Assembly (NCBI GenBank): GCA_937899785.1
Contig: CALCCG010000153.1
Coordinates: 62,001 to 126,000 of the forward strand
Length of the DNA stretch: 64,000 nt
From: an uncultured Erythrobacter sp.
GTDB lineage: Bacteria; Pseudomonadota; Alphaproteobacteria; Sphingomonadales; Sphingomonadaceae
Reading direction: 5' to 3'
Below, piece by piece: positions 52,139 through 63,921 of this stretch (its first letter is position 1; each line of letters starts with the position of its first letter). The notes beneath the pieces were generated by a model. That model ran no database searches, was not told the DNA's origin, and saw nothing but the letters and a program-made list of their open reading frames with translations. Both the position numbers and the translations under genes were made by a program.

Positions 52139-53074
52139 TTACTCAGCGACATCGGGTAGATTGAAACCCCTGACCACTTTGGCCGTCCCGTCGGTGATCT
52201 CCATCAGCGCAATCGGAACGCCGCTCAGCGTTGCGCAATAGAGCCCGGAAGGTTGGGGCATCCCAGACACAACCCGGCCCTGTCGGACCGCCTGCGCGTC
52301 TGTCTGGGAGAGGGAAAGGGCCGGGATGTCGTCCAGCCCCGCCTCTAACGGCAGGAGGTGGTCACATAATTGCGCGCCATTAGCAATTTCGTTCAGTTTG
52401 TCCAGCGAAATCGCTTGGGTTTCGGTGAACGGACCCGCTTTGGTTCGGCGTAGATAAGCGACGTGTCCTACACTTCCAAGAGCCCGCGCGATATCGCGGG
52501 CTAAAGAGCGGATATAAGTGCCCTTGGACACATGGGCGCAAAGCGTCACCCAACGCGCCCGGTCTGGTTCCTCCCCTTCAGCGACATAAGCGATCTCATG
52601 GATCGTGACGCGCCGCTTGGGAACTTCCAACTCCTCGCCAGCCCGTGCTCTGGCATAGGCGCGCTTCCCGTCAATCTTAATGGCCGAATATGCCGGGGGA
52701 ACTTGTTCTATTTCCCCTTCGAAGGAGTGCATTACCTGCTCGACGTCCGCGTAATCGGGTATGTGGTCTGAGCGTTCCACCACCTCGCCCTCGGTATCCA
52801 GAGTGTCGGTTTCCTCACCGAACTTGATCGTAAACTCATAGATCTTGCTCGCATTCAGCATCCGCCCGGCGAGTTTGGTCGCCTCACCCAAAGCGATCGG
52901 CAGCACCCCTTCGGCCAGCGGATCGAGCGTACCCCCATGGCCGACCTTGGTCTTCGCATACCCGCCTTCTCGCAGGACGCGCTTGACCGCGCCCACGGCC
53001 TGCGTGGAACCAAGCCCGCGCGGCTTATCGAGGATAATCCATCCGTGTGGAGCGGGTTTTGTGTCGGAAGTCAC
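52139..53074 (-). CDS. truB: tRNA pseudouridine(55) synthase
   Basis: A 311-residue enzyme forming pseudouridine 55 in tRNAs. KVGHGGTLDPLAEGVLPIAL holds the catalytic Asp51. Further motifs are YEFTIKFGEETDTLDTEG and GTYIRSLARDIARALG. It starts with GTG at 53074; no ATG fits. It is divergent from glpD with 50 bases between. Confidence 0.95.
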   Translation of the reverse strand: MTSDTKPAPHGWIILDKPRGLGSTQAVGAVKRVLREGGYAKTKVGHGGTLDPLAEGVLPIALGEATKLAGRMLNASKIYEFTIKFGEETDTLDTEGEVVERSDHIPDYADVEQVMHSFEGEIEQVPPAYSAIKIDGKRAYARARAGEELEVPKRRVTIHEIAYVAEGEEPDRARWVTLCAHVSKGTYIRSLARDIARALGSVGHVAYLRRTKAGPFTETQAISLDKLNEIANGAQLCDHLLPLEAGLDDIPALSLSQTDAQAVRQGRVVSGMPQPSGLYCATLSGVPIALMEITDGTAKVVRGFNLPDVAE

Positions 53075-53124
53075 GTATGCCCCCTAGCCAAACGCGCGCC
53101 GAACCGCCAATCCTTCATGCTGCA

Positions 53125-54624
53125 ATGCAAAACGACTTTGACCTTCTCATCATCGGCGGCGGGATCAACGGCGCCGGGATTGCGCGCGACGCTGCCGGGC
53201 GTGGGGCGTCGGTGTGCCTAGTGGAGAAGGACGATCTGGCGCAGGCCACCTCAAGCGCGTCGACCAAGCTGGTGCATGGCGGGCTTCGCTATCTCGAACA
53301 CCTCGAATTTCGACTAGTGCGCGAAAGCCTGATCGAGCGTGAGCGGCTCTTGCAGATCGCGCCACACATCATCTGGCCGCTGCGCTTTGTCTTGCCGCAC
53401 GACAAGGGCTTGCGCCCCAAGTGGATGTTGCGGCTTGGCCTGTTCCTTTACGATCATCTGGGCGGGCGAAAGCTGTTGCCGCCCACGAGCGATGTAGACC
53501 TGCGCGAGCCCCCGCACGGCGCGGTGCTGGAAGACCGGCTGACCCATGGCTGGGAATATTCGGATTGCTGGGTGGAGGATTCGCGCCTCGTTGCGCTCAA
53601 CGCGCTCGACGCGAAGGAGCATGGCGCCGATATCCGCACCCGCACCGAATGCGTGGAACTAGAGCGCCGCAAGAGCGCGTGGATCGCCACCCTGCGCACC
53701 TCCGAAGGCGGCGAAGAGCGGATCACCGCACGCGCCGTCATCAACGCGGCGGGTCCCTGGGTCGACACGGTCCTTGGCCGCGCGCTTCCGAAAGAAAACC
53801 ACACCAATCTCCGCCTCGTCAAAGGCAGCCATCTGATCTTCCCAAGGCTCTATGACGGCGATCACTGCTACATCTTCCAGAACCGCGACGACCGGATCAT
53901 CTTCGCGATCCCCTATGAGCGCAACTTCACACTCGTCGGCACCACCGATCAAGGCTTTGAAGGCGATCCAGCCGGAATCGATATCAGCGCGGAGGAAGCC
54001 GCCTATATCTGCGAGGCGGCGAATGAGTATCTACGCGCCGACGTTACACCCGACCAGGCCGTCGCCAGCTATGCCGGGGTGCGCCCGCTCTACGAGAACA
54101 ACGCCGCGAGCAACTCGACGGTAACACGCGATTATCAGTTTGAGCTGGATCAGGGCGAGAATGGCGAAGACCCGCCGATCCTTTCAATCTTTGGCGGAAA
54201 GATCACCACCTATCGCAAGCTGGCCGAGCACGCCCTGGAGAAACTGCCCGGTTTCTCAACCCACCAATGGACCGCCGATGAGGCTCTGCCGGGCGGCGAT
54301 ATCCCGGTCGACCAATACGACAACCGCCTCGCCCAACTGATGATGCGCATCGACTGGTTCCCACCTGAAGGACTGCGCCGACTCTATCGCGCCTATGGCA
54401 CGCGGGTTGAGCGCATCCTTGGCGGCGCGAAGAGCCTCGCCGATCTGGGGACGCACTTTGGCGGCGATTTCTACGAAGCGGAGCTGCGCTACCTGGTCGA
54501 AACCGAATTCGCGCGCAGCGCAGAGGACGTTCTCTACCGTCGTTCAAAGCTCTATCTGCACCTCGCCAAGGACGAGCAATCCCGCGTGTATGACTGGTTT
54601 AAGCGCGGACTGGTCGCAGCCTAG
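53125..54624 (+). CDS. glpD: Glycerol-3-phosphate dehydrogenase (FAD)
   Basis: A 499-residue membrane-associated flavoenzyme oxidising glycerol 3-phosphate to dihydroxyacetone phosphate. DLLIIGGGINGAGIARDAAG binds the FAD. KLVHGGLRYLEHLEFRLV and ILSIFGGKITTYRKLAEHAL are the family signatures. ATG at 53125 fits the start of relatives; the frame is open for 26 codons upstream. It stands alone inside the otherwise minus-strand RNA/translation block. Confidence 0.95.
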   Translation: MQNDFDLLIIGGGINGAGIARDAAGRGASVCLVEKDDLAQATSSASTKLVHGGLRYLEHLEFRLVRESLIERERLLQIAPHIIWPLRFVLPHDKGLRPKWMLRLGLFLYDHLGGRKLLPPTSDVDLREPPHGAVLEDRLTHGWEYSDCWVEDSRLVALNALDAKEHGADIRTRTECVELERRKSAWIATLRTSEGGEERITARAVINAAGPWVDTVLGRALPKENHTNLRLVKGSHLIFPRLYDGDHCYIFQNRDDRIIFAIPYERNFTLVGTTDQGFEGDPAGIDISAEEAAYICEAANEYLRADVTPDQAVASYAGVRPLYENNAASNSTVTRDYQFELDQGENGEDPPILSIFGGKITTYRKLAEHALEKLPGFSTHQWTADEALPGGDIPVDQYDNRLAQLMMRIDWFPPEGLRRLYRAYGTRVERILGGAKSLADLGTHFGGDFYEAELRYLVETEFARSAEDVLYRRSKLYLHLAKDEQSRVYDWFKRGLVAA

Positions 54625-54627
54625 CGA

Positions 54628-55350
54628 TTACACCGCTTGCGAGACCCAAAGCGCCAGCGTTATGAACGCATCGATGACCCAAAGCAACGGCGCTCCGAGC
54701 GCGGTGAATATCCACGATCCGCCGGTTAGCCAGCTCAAGACCACAAGGCCGATCAACGCCGCAAAGCCGTAGCGCTGAAGGCGGTTCCACCGCGTGCGCA
54801 AACCCTTTGGCAAGAGCCCAGCGACGAAATGCGATCCGTCGAGCGGCGGTATCGGCAGCGCGTTCAGAACCGCGATCAAAAGGTTGATCACGACGAAGAA
54901 GTAGAGCGCGCTCATCACCCAGGCCGGCTCTCCGGCGGGGCTGAACAGAAGCGGCAAGAACGGGCGCGCGGGATCAAAGTTCGCCCCGTCGACCCAGGCA
55001 AGGCCAAGGGCAAGCGCTCCGATCAAAGCCAGGCCGATATTGCTCAAGGGCCCAGCGGCGGCGACCGCCATGAGACCAAAGCGGGGGTTGCGCAGCCGCC
55101 TCTTCCGGATCGGGACCGGCTTGGCCCAGCCAAAGAAGGGCCCGCCCGCCAAAGTAAGCGCGCTGGGAATCAGCACCGTTCCGACGTGGCTGACATGGCG
55201 AAGCGGATTGAGCGTCAGCCGACCGCGCTCACTTGCGGTGGTGTCTCCCAACCACTTGGCCACAAGGCCGTGTGCCAGTTCGTGGAAAACCATGGCGACC
55301 ATAAGGCTGGGCGCCAAAATCACAGCGATGGCGAGCGTCTGCAACATCAC
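54628..55350 (-). CDS. Site-2 protease family (M50) membrane metalloprotease
   Basis: A 240-residue membrane protein with the zinc motif VFHELAHGLVAKWLGD in helix 1 and the Asp ligand motif NALPIPPLDGSHF in a later helix. About five to six hydrophobic segments are visible. It belongs to the short cytosolic-face M50B group without PDZ domain (YwhC-like). Natural substrates are unknown. Convergent with glpD with three bases between the stops. Confidence 0.87.
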   Translation of the reverse strand: MMLQTLAIAVILAPSLMVAMVFHELAHGLVAKWLGDTTASERGRLTLNPLRHVSHVGTVLIPSALTLAGGPFFGWAKPVPIRKRRLRNPRFGLMAVAAAGPLSNIGLALIGALALGLAWVDGANFDPARPFLPLLFSPAGEPAWVMSALYFFVVINLLIAVLNALPIPPLDGSHFVAGLLPKGLRTRWNRLQRYGFAALIGLVVLSWLTGGSWIFTALGAPLLWVIDAFITLALWVSQAV

Positions 55351-55380
55351 TGGCGATATAGGGATCGCCGGAGGAAAAGG

Positions 55381-55974
55381 CTAACCGACCGCGTCCAGAT
55401 CCCCCGCCAGCGCGGCGCTGAAATGCATACGGCATAGGGCGACATAGCGATCGTTACCGCCAATCTCGGTCTGCTCGCCTTCGTGGACCGGGCGGCCCAT
55501 GCCATCCACCCGCAGATTCATCGTTGCCTTTCGCCCGCACCAGCAGACCGCCTTGAGTTCCACCAGCGCGTCCGCGATCCCCAGCAGCGTCGCCGCGCCG
55601 GGGAACAGCTCGCCCTGGAAGTCGGTTCTGAGGCCATAGCACAGCACCGGGATACTCAGCTCGTCCGAGAGCCGCGCGAGCTGCCACACCTGACTGGTGC
55701 TGAGAAATTGCGCCTCGTCGAGAAGCACGCAATCAAGCTTTTGCTCGGCGTGTTCGGCCTCTACGCGCTCAAACAAATCGGTGTCCTGCGTGTAAAGATG
55801 CGCGCTCGCCTCCAGGCCGATCCGGCTCTTCACCTTACCTGCGCTGCGCGTATCCAGCTTGGCGGTCCACACCATCGTGCGCATCCCGCGCTCGCGGTAG
55901 TTGAAATCGGCTTGCAGCAGGCTCGACGATTTGCCTGCGTTCATGCTGGAGTAGTAGAAGTAGAGCTTGGCCAT
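55381..55974 (-). CDS. tdk: Thymidine kinase
   Basis: A 197-residue type II thymidine kinase. [20 protein letters not shown] is the P-loop, [11 protein letters not shown] the Asp-Glu motif, and the zinc-binding Cys are in [11 protein letters not shown] and ALCRMH. The ATG at 55974 fits the family; one three codons upstream is possible. It salvages thymidine. Confidence 0.93.
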   Translation of the reverse strand: MAKLYFYYSSMNAGKSSSLLQADFNYRERGMRTMVWTAKLDTRSAGKVKSRIGLEASAHLYTQDTDLFERVEAEHAEQKLDCVLLDEAQFLSTSQVWQLARLSDELSIPVLCYGLRTDFQGELFPGAATLLGIADALVELKAVCWCGRKATMNLRVDGMGRPVHEGEQTEIGGNDRYVALCRMHFSAALAGDLDAVG

Positions 55975-56135
55975 TGGTTCCACATCTAGCTTGAGCCTGG
56001 GCGCGGAGTCGAAACCGGTCGGGGATGAGTCTGTGGGTTATTCGCGACCACACGATGCGCTCAGCCGCCAAAAACGGAAGGCTAAAGAAACCAAATGCCC
56101 CTTTCAGCCGTAGAAGAAGCGTTGGAGACATTCGC

Positions 56136-56750
56136 ATGATGCGTTCGCCAAGCTGGTCGCTTGCTCTTCTTGCCGCTTTTGCCCCGTTGGCTGTGACCGC
56201 CAGCGCGCGGGATGCCGCGCCGATCGCGGCGCCGGACGCAACCGGGCAGCGCTACAAGATTGATGAAGCCGAAAGCAGCGTCTCAGCCAAAGTCGCCTTC
56301 TTCGGGCTTGCCAGCAAAACCGCACGCTTTCCCAAGATGGCGGGAGACGTCACCATTGTCCCCGGCCAGACCGAGGGGGCGCGGATCGACGTCACTTTTG
56401 ATGCGACCGCTTTGGAAGCGCCTGACAGCGTGACGCTCAGCCGATTGCGGGGGGAAAAGTTCTTCTGGGTCGAGAAATACCCCGAGGTCCATTTCGTCGG
56501 TGAAGACCTGACGCTTACCAGTGCAACCGAAGGCACGCTTTCAGGCCAGTTGACCGCACGCGGGGTGACGCAGCCGGCCACACTCGAGGTTGAGTTTGAC
56601 ACACCCCCGCTGACCGCGCCCGAAGGCGACGCAATCGTCTTTACCGCCAAGACCACGATTGACCGGCGCAAATACGGAATGAAGAGCTATCAGCTGATCG
56701 TTGGAAACAAGGTGAAGATCACTTTGAGTGCGAAGATGTGGCCCACATGA
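56136..56750 (+). CDS. YceI-family periplasmic lipid-binding protein
   Basis: A 204-residue exported protein. Its signal peptide includes SLALLAAFAPLAVTASA. The lipocalin-like YceI barrel starts with YKIDEAESSVSAKVAFFG and has DSVTLSRLRGEKFFWVEKYP and DRRKYGMKSYQLIVGNKVKI. Family members bind isoprenoid quinones or polyprenyl lipids. GGAG lies about eight bases before the first of two adjacent ATGs. Convergent with rbfA. Confidence 0.9.
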   Translation: MMRSPSWSLALLAAFAPLAVTASARDAAPIAAPDATGQRYKIDEAESSVSAKVAFFGLASKTARFPKMAGDVTIVPGQTEGARIDVTFDATALEAPDSVTLSRLRGEKFFWVEKYPEVHFVGEDLTLTSATEGTLSGQLTARGVTQPATLEVEFDTPPLTAPEGDAIVFTAKTTIDRRKYGMKSYQLIVGNKVKITLSAKMWPT

Positions 56751-56757
56751 TCGCGCT

Positions 56758-57168
56758 TTAGCGCTCGGGTTCATCGTCCCCAAGATCGCGGGCAACCTTC
56801 GGATCGCGCAGCAAGGCTTCGATCCGGTCGGCTTCGGCAAAGCTTTCATCCTTGCGAAACTTCAGCTTGGGCGCGAATTTGAGGCCAAGGCGCTTGGCGA
56901 CCTCGCGCTGGAGGAAAGCGGTGTTCTGGCGCAGCGCGTGCACCACATCATCCTCGCCAGCCCCCAGTAGCGGCTTCACATAAGCGGTCGCGTGGCGCAG
57001 ATCGGGCGTCATGCGCACTTCGGTGACGGCGATGTTGGACGCGCTCACCACGTCATCGTGCACTTCCTGCCGGGCGAGGAGCTCGGACAGGATATGGCGC
57101 ACCCGCTCACCCACTTTGAGGACGCGCACGGAATGCTGCTCAGCGGTAAAGTCCTGACGCTTGACCAT
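56758..57168 (-). CDS. rbfA: 30S ribosome-binding factor A
   Basis: A 136-residue protein with the KH-like RbfA core: [40 protein letters not shown], and [20 protein letters not shown]. It assists 16S maturation in the cold. It lies four bases after the DUF1697 gene at the end of the rimP-infB block. ATG at 57168 is chosen by family length. Confidence 0.93.
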   Translation of the reverse strand: MVKRQDFTAEQHSVRVLKVGERVRHILSELLARQEVHDDVVSASNIAVTEVRMTPDLRHATAYVKPLLGAGEDDVVHALRQNTAFLQREVAKRLGLKFAPKLKFRKDESFAEADRIEALLRDPKVARDLGDDEPER

Positions 57169-57172
57169 AAGC

Positions 57173-57724
57173 CTATCCCATAGCTTCAAGGATGCGTCGG
57201 AGCGAGCGGATGTTGCGCGCTGTCCCACGACAGCCCAGACGCTTGGCAAGGAAGGGGCCTGTAAGCTTGCTGCGTCCCACACCATCAACATAGTCGATAT
57301 GGAGAGCAACGGTGCCAAGCTTTATGCGCTCATGACCTCGGCCTTGATGGTCGCTGAGAAGCTGATCGAACGCTTCAGGCCCGGGCCTGGCTTCGAGGAA
57401 ATGGACGTGAACAAGATTGTCCTCCCCATCTCCGACAAAGGGGTTTTCGGCAACGCTCGCTTCAAGCTGAGCCGCGCTGAGCACGATGGCGAAGGTCTCG
57501 ATGCCAAAGTCTTCGGAAAGGCAAGCGGCAAAGCCGTCGGCGTGTGCGGCGCTTTCCCCCGGATCGCCGTCAAACAGGACATTGCCGCTCGCCGTCACCG
57601 TTGCGACATTGGCAAAGCCGCGCCTGGTCAGTGCCGCCCGCAGCGCGTCCATTGTGAGGCGATTGCCGCCGGTGTTGATGCTCCCCAACAGCGCCACCAG
57701 CCGCGTGTTTGATGCCTGGGCCAT
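57173..57724 (-). CDS. DUF1697 family protein
   Basis: A 183-residue protein of the DUF1697 family. [20 protein letters not shown] and [18 protein letters not shown] are its signature. Its role is unknown. Its ATG overlaps the stop of the thioesterase gene, and rbfA follows directly. The insertion of this gene and the thioesterase between infB and rbfA is not the usual order. Confidence 0.87.
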   Translation of the reverse strand: MAQASNTRLVALLGSINTGGNRLTMDALRAALTRRGFANVATVTASGNVLFDGDPGESAAHADGFAACLSEDFGIETFAIVLSAAQLEASVAENPFVGDGEDNLVHVHFLEARPGPEAFDQLLSDHQGRGHERIKLGTVALHIDYVDGVGRSKLTGPFLAKRLGCRGTARNIRSLRRILEAMG

Positions 57725-58167
57725 CAGCCCATCCCCGTCTCGGTCGGAGACGGCCTTGCGGTTGGGATCGCGGTGCTGGTGGAACGCGCGTAGAGCGCGC
57801 TTCCGTCTTCACTCCACAATTCGCCTTCGAGGAAGACCACCCGCCGCCCCGCTTTAATCACACGGCCCTTGCCGATGATCGTTGCCCCTTCGGGGATCAG
57901 CCGGATCAGGGTCATCGACAGATCGAGGTTGAGCGGCGCCATCTCGCCATCGGTCGCGGCGACAAAGGCGTACCCCATCACATCGTCGAGATAGCCCGCG
58001 ATAAGGCCACCCTGCACGCCGCCGCGCCAGGTGGTCATCTCCTTCTTGACCGTGAACCGCATGGTCGCGGTCTGCGTGGCTTCGTCGAAGCCTACAAAAT
58101 GCGATCCGAGCAGGTTGGAATGCGGAGAGCTATCGGCCCCCGCCTGAATTTGATCACGCCAGTCCAT
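57724..58167 (-). CDS. PaaI-like hotdog thioesterase
   Basis: A 147-residue hotdog-fold thioesterase. WRGGVQGGLIAGYLDDVMGY carries the catalytic-helix pattern of PaaI/YdiI-type enzymes, with Asp in the active position. DLSMTLIRLIPEGATIIGKG is the typical second half. It likely hydrolyses aryl- or acyl-CoA. It sits 16 bases after infB in the same operon. Confidence 0.87.
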   Translation of the reverse strand: MDWRDQIQAGADSSPHSNLLGSHFVGFDEATQTATMRFTVKKEMTTWRGGVQGGLIAGYLDDVMGYAFVAATDGEMAPLNLDLSMTLIRLIPEGATIIGKGRVIKAGRRVVFLEGELWSEDGSALYARSTSTAIPTARPSPTETGMG

Positions 58168-58183
58168 TCGCTGAACTCAAGCC

Positions 58184-60748
<2,565 letters not shown>

Positions 60749-60765
60749 TCTAGCTCGTTATTCCT

Positions 60766-61539
60766 TCACGTATTCTCATGCGTCGTCTGCTGGGACGGGA
60801 TATCGATCCCGCCATCAGCGCCGGGCCCAAAATCTTCCAGAGCCGCTCCGCGCGGTTCAGTCCTGACAAATTTCACCAGACGGGTGACCGCCTGTTCCAC
60901 TCTGTTGGCCGCGCGCAGGTCGCTGGAGTGGCCCGAAACGCCCAGATGGACGACATTTTCGCGGCCCAATGCCACAGACAGAGTGTCGCGGTCCAGAGGC
61001 AAGACGGTGCCTCTTGCCCCGGAACCTTCGGCTTCCATCCCCACGCGCCAAGCCTGATCAAGCTTCTTGCGGCCATCCTCGCTCGCGTCCCCAGCGTGCA
61101 GCAACAGCGCCACCGCCCCGCCGCGCGCTCGTTCAGCGATCCGGTTGGAGCCCAGCACGATATGGCCCGCGCGCATTTCCAGGCCCAGCCGATCCGTCAC
61201 ATGACGCTTCAACGCGGCCTCGATCAACGCAGACAAGTTTTCAGGGATTGTAAGTTTTGCCCCCTTAAACGCCCGCGCCAACGCGCCCTTAAGCTGGCCA
61301 TTGCCGATTGCGTTTTCAAGCGCTTGACCGTCGGGATTTATCCAGGCTCCGCGCCCAGGAGCCTTCGCACCTGGGTCAGGTAGCACGTCGCCATCAGGAG
61401 AGATCGCGAGCCGCACGAGCGTTTCACGCGGCGCCGTCTCCCCAGAAAGGATGCAGCGACGTTCGCTCCCAGCTTTCCGGCCGGGAGAGCCGTCATCAAC
61501 GATGTCGGGGCTTAGGCGCTCATTGGGTGGAGTCCGCAT
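60766..61539 (-). CDS. ylxR: YlxR (DUF448) RNA-binding protein with L7Ae-like C-terminal part
   Basis: A 257-residue protein. The YlxR domain has RRCILSGETAPRETLVRLAI and the PGRGAWINPDG motif. The C-terminal half from about 150 resembles the L7Ae/ribosomal-protein fold (MRAGHIVLGSNRIAERARGG), a fusion usual in alphaproteobacteria. AGGAGG lies five to six bases before the ATG, which lies inside the end of nusA (20-base overlap). Confidence 0.88.
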   Translation of the reverse strand: MRTPPNERLSPDIVDDGSPGRKAGSERRCILSGETAPRETLVRLAISPDGDVLPDPGAKAPGRGAWINPDGQALENAIGNGQLKGALARAFKGAKLTIPENLSALIEAALKRHVTDRLGLEMRAGHIVLGSNRIAERARGGAVALLLHAGDASEDGRKKLDQAWRVGMEAEGSGARGTVLPLDRDTLSVALGRENVVHLGVSGHSSDLRAANRVEQAVTRLVKFVRTEPRGAALEDFGPGADGGIDIPSQQTTHENT

Positions 61540-63163
61540 CGGCGGCCTCCTGTGCGGGAGCCGCTGCGGGCTCCTCATCTTCGAACCAATGCGCGCGCGC
61601 GGCCATGATGATTTCGTTGCCCTGTTCTTCCGACAGGCCATACTCACCCAGAACGCCGCCTTTGTCCTGCTCACGCTGCGGGCGGCGCATAGGCGGGCCA
61701 TCGGCGTTGTTGCGGCGGCGCGGCGCTTCGCGCTTCTTGGCGATCAATTCGTCGGTGGCGAGGTCCGCCAGATCATCAAGCGTCTTGATCCCCGCTTTGC
61801 CCAGCACGACCAGCATCGCTTCGGTGAGGTGCGGCATGGTGGCGAGATCGTCTTCCACGCCCAGTTCGCGCCGGGCGGTGCGGTGCGCCTCTTCCTGGCG
61901 CTCAATCGCTTCGACCGCGCGGCTCTGCAGCTCTTCGGCGAGCTCTTCATCAAAGCCTTCGATGCTGGCGAGTTCAGCGAGTTCGACATAGGCCACTTCT
62001 TCGAGCACTGCGAAACCCTCGGCCACCAGCAGCTGCGAGAGCGTTTCGTCGACGTCGAGCTCTTCTTCGAACATTTTCGAACGCTCAGCGAATTCCTTGG
62101 AGCGCTTCTCGGACGCTTCTTCCTCGGTCATGATGTCGATCTGGTGCGTCGTCAGCTGGCTGGCGAGGCGCACGTTCTGACCGCGCCGACCAATGGCAAG
62201 GCTGAGCTGATCGTCGGGCACAACGACTTCGATCCGCCCATCGTCTTCATCGAGCACCACGCGCGCTACAGTGGCGGGCTGCAGCGCGTTGACGATGAAG
62301 GTCGCTGTGTCTTCGGACCACGGAATGATGTCGATCTTTTCGCCCTGAAGTTCCTGCACGACGGCCTGAACGCGGCTACCCTTCATGCCGACGCAGGCGC
62401 CGACCGGATCGATGCTGCTGTCGTGGCTGATCACGCCGATCTTGGCGCGGCTGCCCGGATCGCGGGCGGCGGCTTTGATCTCGATGATGCCGTCGTAGAT
62501 TTCAGGCACTTCCTGCGCGAACAGCTTGCGCATGAAGTCTGGTGCGGCGCGGCTCAGGAAAATTTGCGGACCACGATTGTTGCGCTCAACCTTGGTGATG
62601 AGCGCGCGGACGCGTTCGCCGACACGCGCAGCCTCGCGCGGGATCTGCTGATCGCGGCGGATGACGCCTTCAGCGCGGCCGAGATTAACGATGACGTGGC
62701 CGAACTCGACCGACTTGATCACGCCGGTGATAATTTCGCCGGCGCGGTCCTTAAACTCTTCGAACTGACGCTCACGCTCCGCGTCGCGGACCTTCTGGAA
62801 GATCACCTGCTTTGCCGACTGCGCGTCGATGCGGCCCAGGGCAACCGGAGGCAGTGGGTCAACGATGAAGTCGCCCAACGCGGATCCCTCTTGCAGCTTT
62901 TGCGCCGCCTTGAGATCGACCTGCTTGAAGTAGTCTTCCACCTCTTCAACCACTTCGACCACACGCCACAGCGTCAGGTCGCCGGTCTGCGGGTCCAGCT
63001 TGGCGCGGATGTCGTTTTCGGCGCCGTAGCGGTTGCGGGCCGATTTCTGGATCGCCTCTTCCATCGCTTCGATCACGATGCCTTTGTCGATCATCTTCTC
63101 GGACGCCACCGAGTTCGCGATCGCGAGGAGCTCGGCCTTGTTGGCGGAAATGGCGCTGGCCAT
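61520..63163 (-). CDS. nusA: Transcription termination/antitermination factor NusA
   Basis: A 547-residue factor. The N-terminal RNA-polymerase-binding domain has GIVIEAMEEAIQKSARNRYG. S1 (about 135-200) and two KH domains with GACVGMKGSRVQAVVQELQG and LAIGRRGQNVRLASQLT follow. The C-terminus contains acidic repeats and a helix-hairpin-helix. It shares one to three bases with the end of rimP. Confidence 0.96.
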   Translation of the reverse strand: MASAISANKAELLAIANSVASEKMIDKGIVIEAMEEAIQKSARNRYGAENDIRAKLDPQTGDLTLWRVVEVVEEVEDYFKQVDLKAAQKLQEGSALGDFIVDPLPPVALGRIDAQSAKQVIFQKVRDAERERQFEEFKDRAGEIITGVIKSVEFGHVIVNLGRAEGVIRRDQQIPREAARVGERVRALITKVERNNRGPQIFLSRAAPDFMRKLFAQEVPEIYDGIIEIKAAARDPGSRAKIGVISHDSSIDPVGACVGMKGSRVQAVVQELQGEKIDIIPWSEDTATFIVNALQPATVARVVLDEDDGRIEVVVPDDQLSLAIGRRGQNVRLASQLTTHQIDIMTEEEASEKRSKEFAERSKMFEEELDVDETLSQLLVAEGFAVLEEVAYVELAELASIEGFDEELAEELQSRAVEAIERQEEAHRTARRELGVEDDLATMPHLTEAMLVVLGKAGIKTLDDLADLATDELIAKKREAPRRRNNADGPPMRRPQREQDKGGVLGEYGLSEEQGNEIIMAARAHWFEDEEPAAAPAQEAADADSTQ

Positions 63164-63759
63164 CAGTCGTCTGCCTTTTCTTCTACGTCCCCGGTCACAG
63201 GGTCTTCTACAATGTCTTCGACACCGGTCGTGTCGATCGGTTTGGTTGCGGCGATAAGCTTGTCGGTGAGGACCAGCTTGGCCGTGTGAATTTTGTCGCG
63301 CGGCAGGTCCACCACCACGCCCATCTTGGCTTCGTCGAGAATAACGACTCCGTCGGCGAGGCCTTTAAGTTCACCCTTATACACGCGTTGGGCCTTCTCT
63401 TCACCGGTCCAGCCCTTTTGCATCACGACGCGCGCTTCATGACCGGTCCAGTTGGTGAAGTCCTTGTTCCGCGTGAGCGGACGGTCGATGCCCGGCGAGG
63501 ACACTTCGAGGTGATACGCGCCTTCGACGAGCTGTTCGCCCGCCTCTTCGCGTTCGTCGATAAGGTCCGAAACCCGGCGCGAGAGTTCGGCGCATTGCTC
63601 GATGATAAGCTGGCCGGTCGCGGGGTCTTCGGCCATGATCTGCAGCGCTTGGCCACCCTCACCCGCTTCGGACTGCATCATCTGCACGCGCACCAGTTCA
63701 AACCCGAGCGCCTTGGCTTCGGGTTCCACCAGTTCAATAAGACGCGTCAGATCGGTCAT
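63163..63759 (-). CDS. rimP: Ribosome maturation factor RimP
   Basis: A 198-residue factor needed for 30S assembly. LIELVEPEAKALGFELVRVQ opens the first domain, HLEVSSPGIDRPLTRNKDF is the family signature, and a C-terminal SH3-like domain follows, ending acidic. GGAGAG precedes the ATG at 63759. First gene of the rimP-nusA-ylxR-infB operon. Confidence 0.95.
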   Translation of the reverse strand: MTDLTRLIELVEPEAKALGFELVRVQMMQSEAGEGGQALQIMAEDPATGQLIIEQCAELSRRVSDLIDEREEAGEQLVEGAYHLEVSSPGIDRPLTRNKDFTNWTGHEARVVMQKGWTGEEKAQRVYKGELKGLADGVVILDEAKMGVVVDLPRDKIHTAKLVLTDKLIAATKPIDTTGVEDIVEDPVTGDVEEKADD

Positions 63760-63856
63760 GTCTCTCCGAAGTAGATCACAAGTGTGACAAAGCCGCTTGG
63801 TGCCGGCCCCTTGCGGCGCCAGCCTCAATGTGTCTCGACAATGTCGGGATGCGGCT

Positions 63857-63885
63857 CAATTAGTGGCAGTCGCCCAGCTTGGCAA
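63857..63885 (-). promoter_or_regulatory. Candidate promoter of the rimP operon
   Basis: On the minus strand TTGCCA (63885-63880) and TAATTG (63862-63857) have a 17-base spacer, about 100 bases before rimP. Fair match by eye only. Confidence 0.4.
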
Positions 63886-63921
63886 GAGTGGATCTGCGCC
63901 GGGAGCGCAAACGGGCGTTTG

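Noticed and set aside
61451-63289. A 612-codon open frame on the plus strand
   Set aside because: It is antisense to nusA, whose protein is unmistakable; long antisense frames are expected in GC-rich genes.
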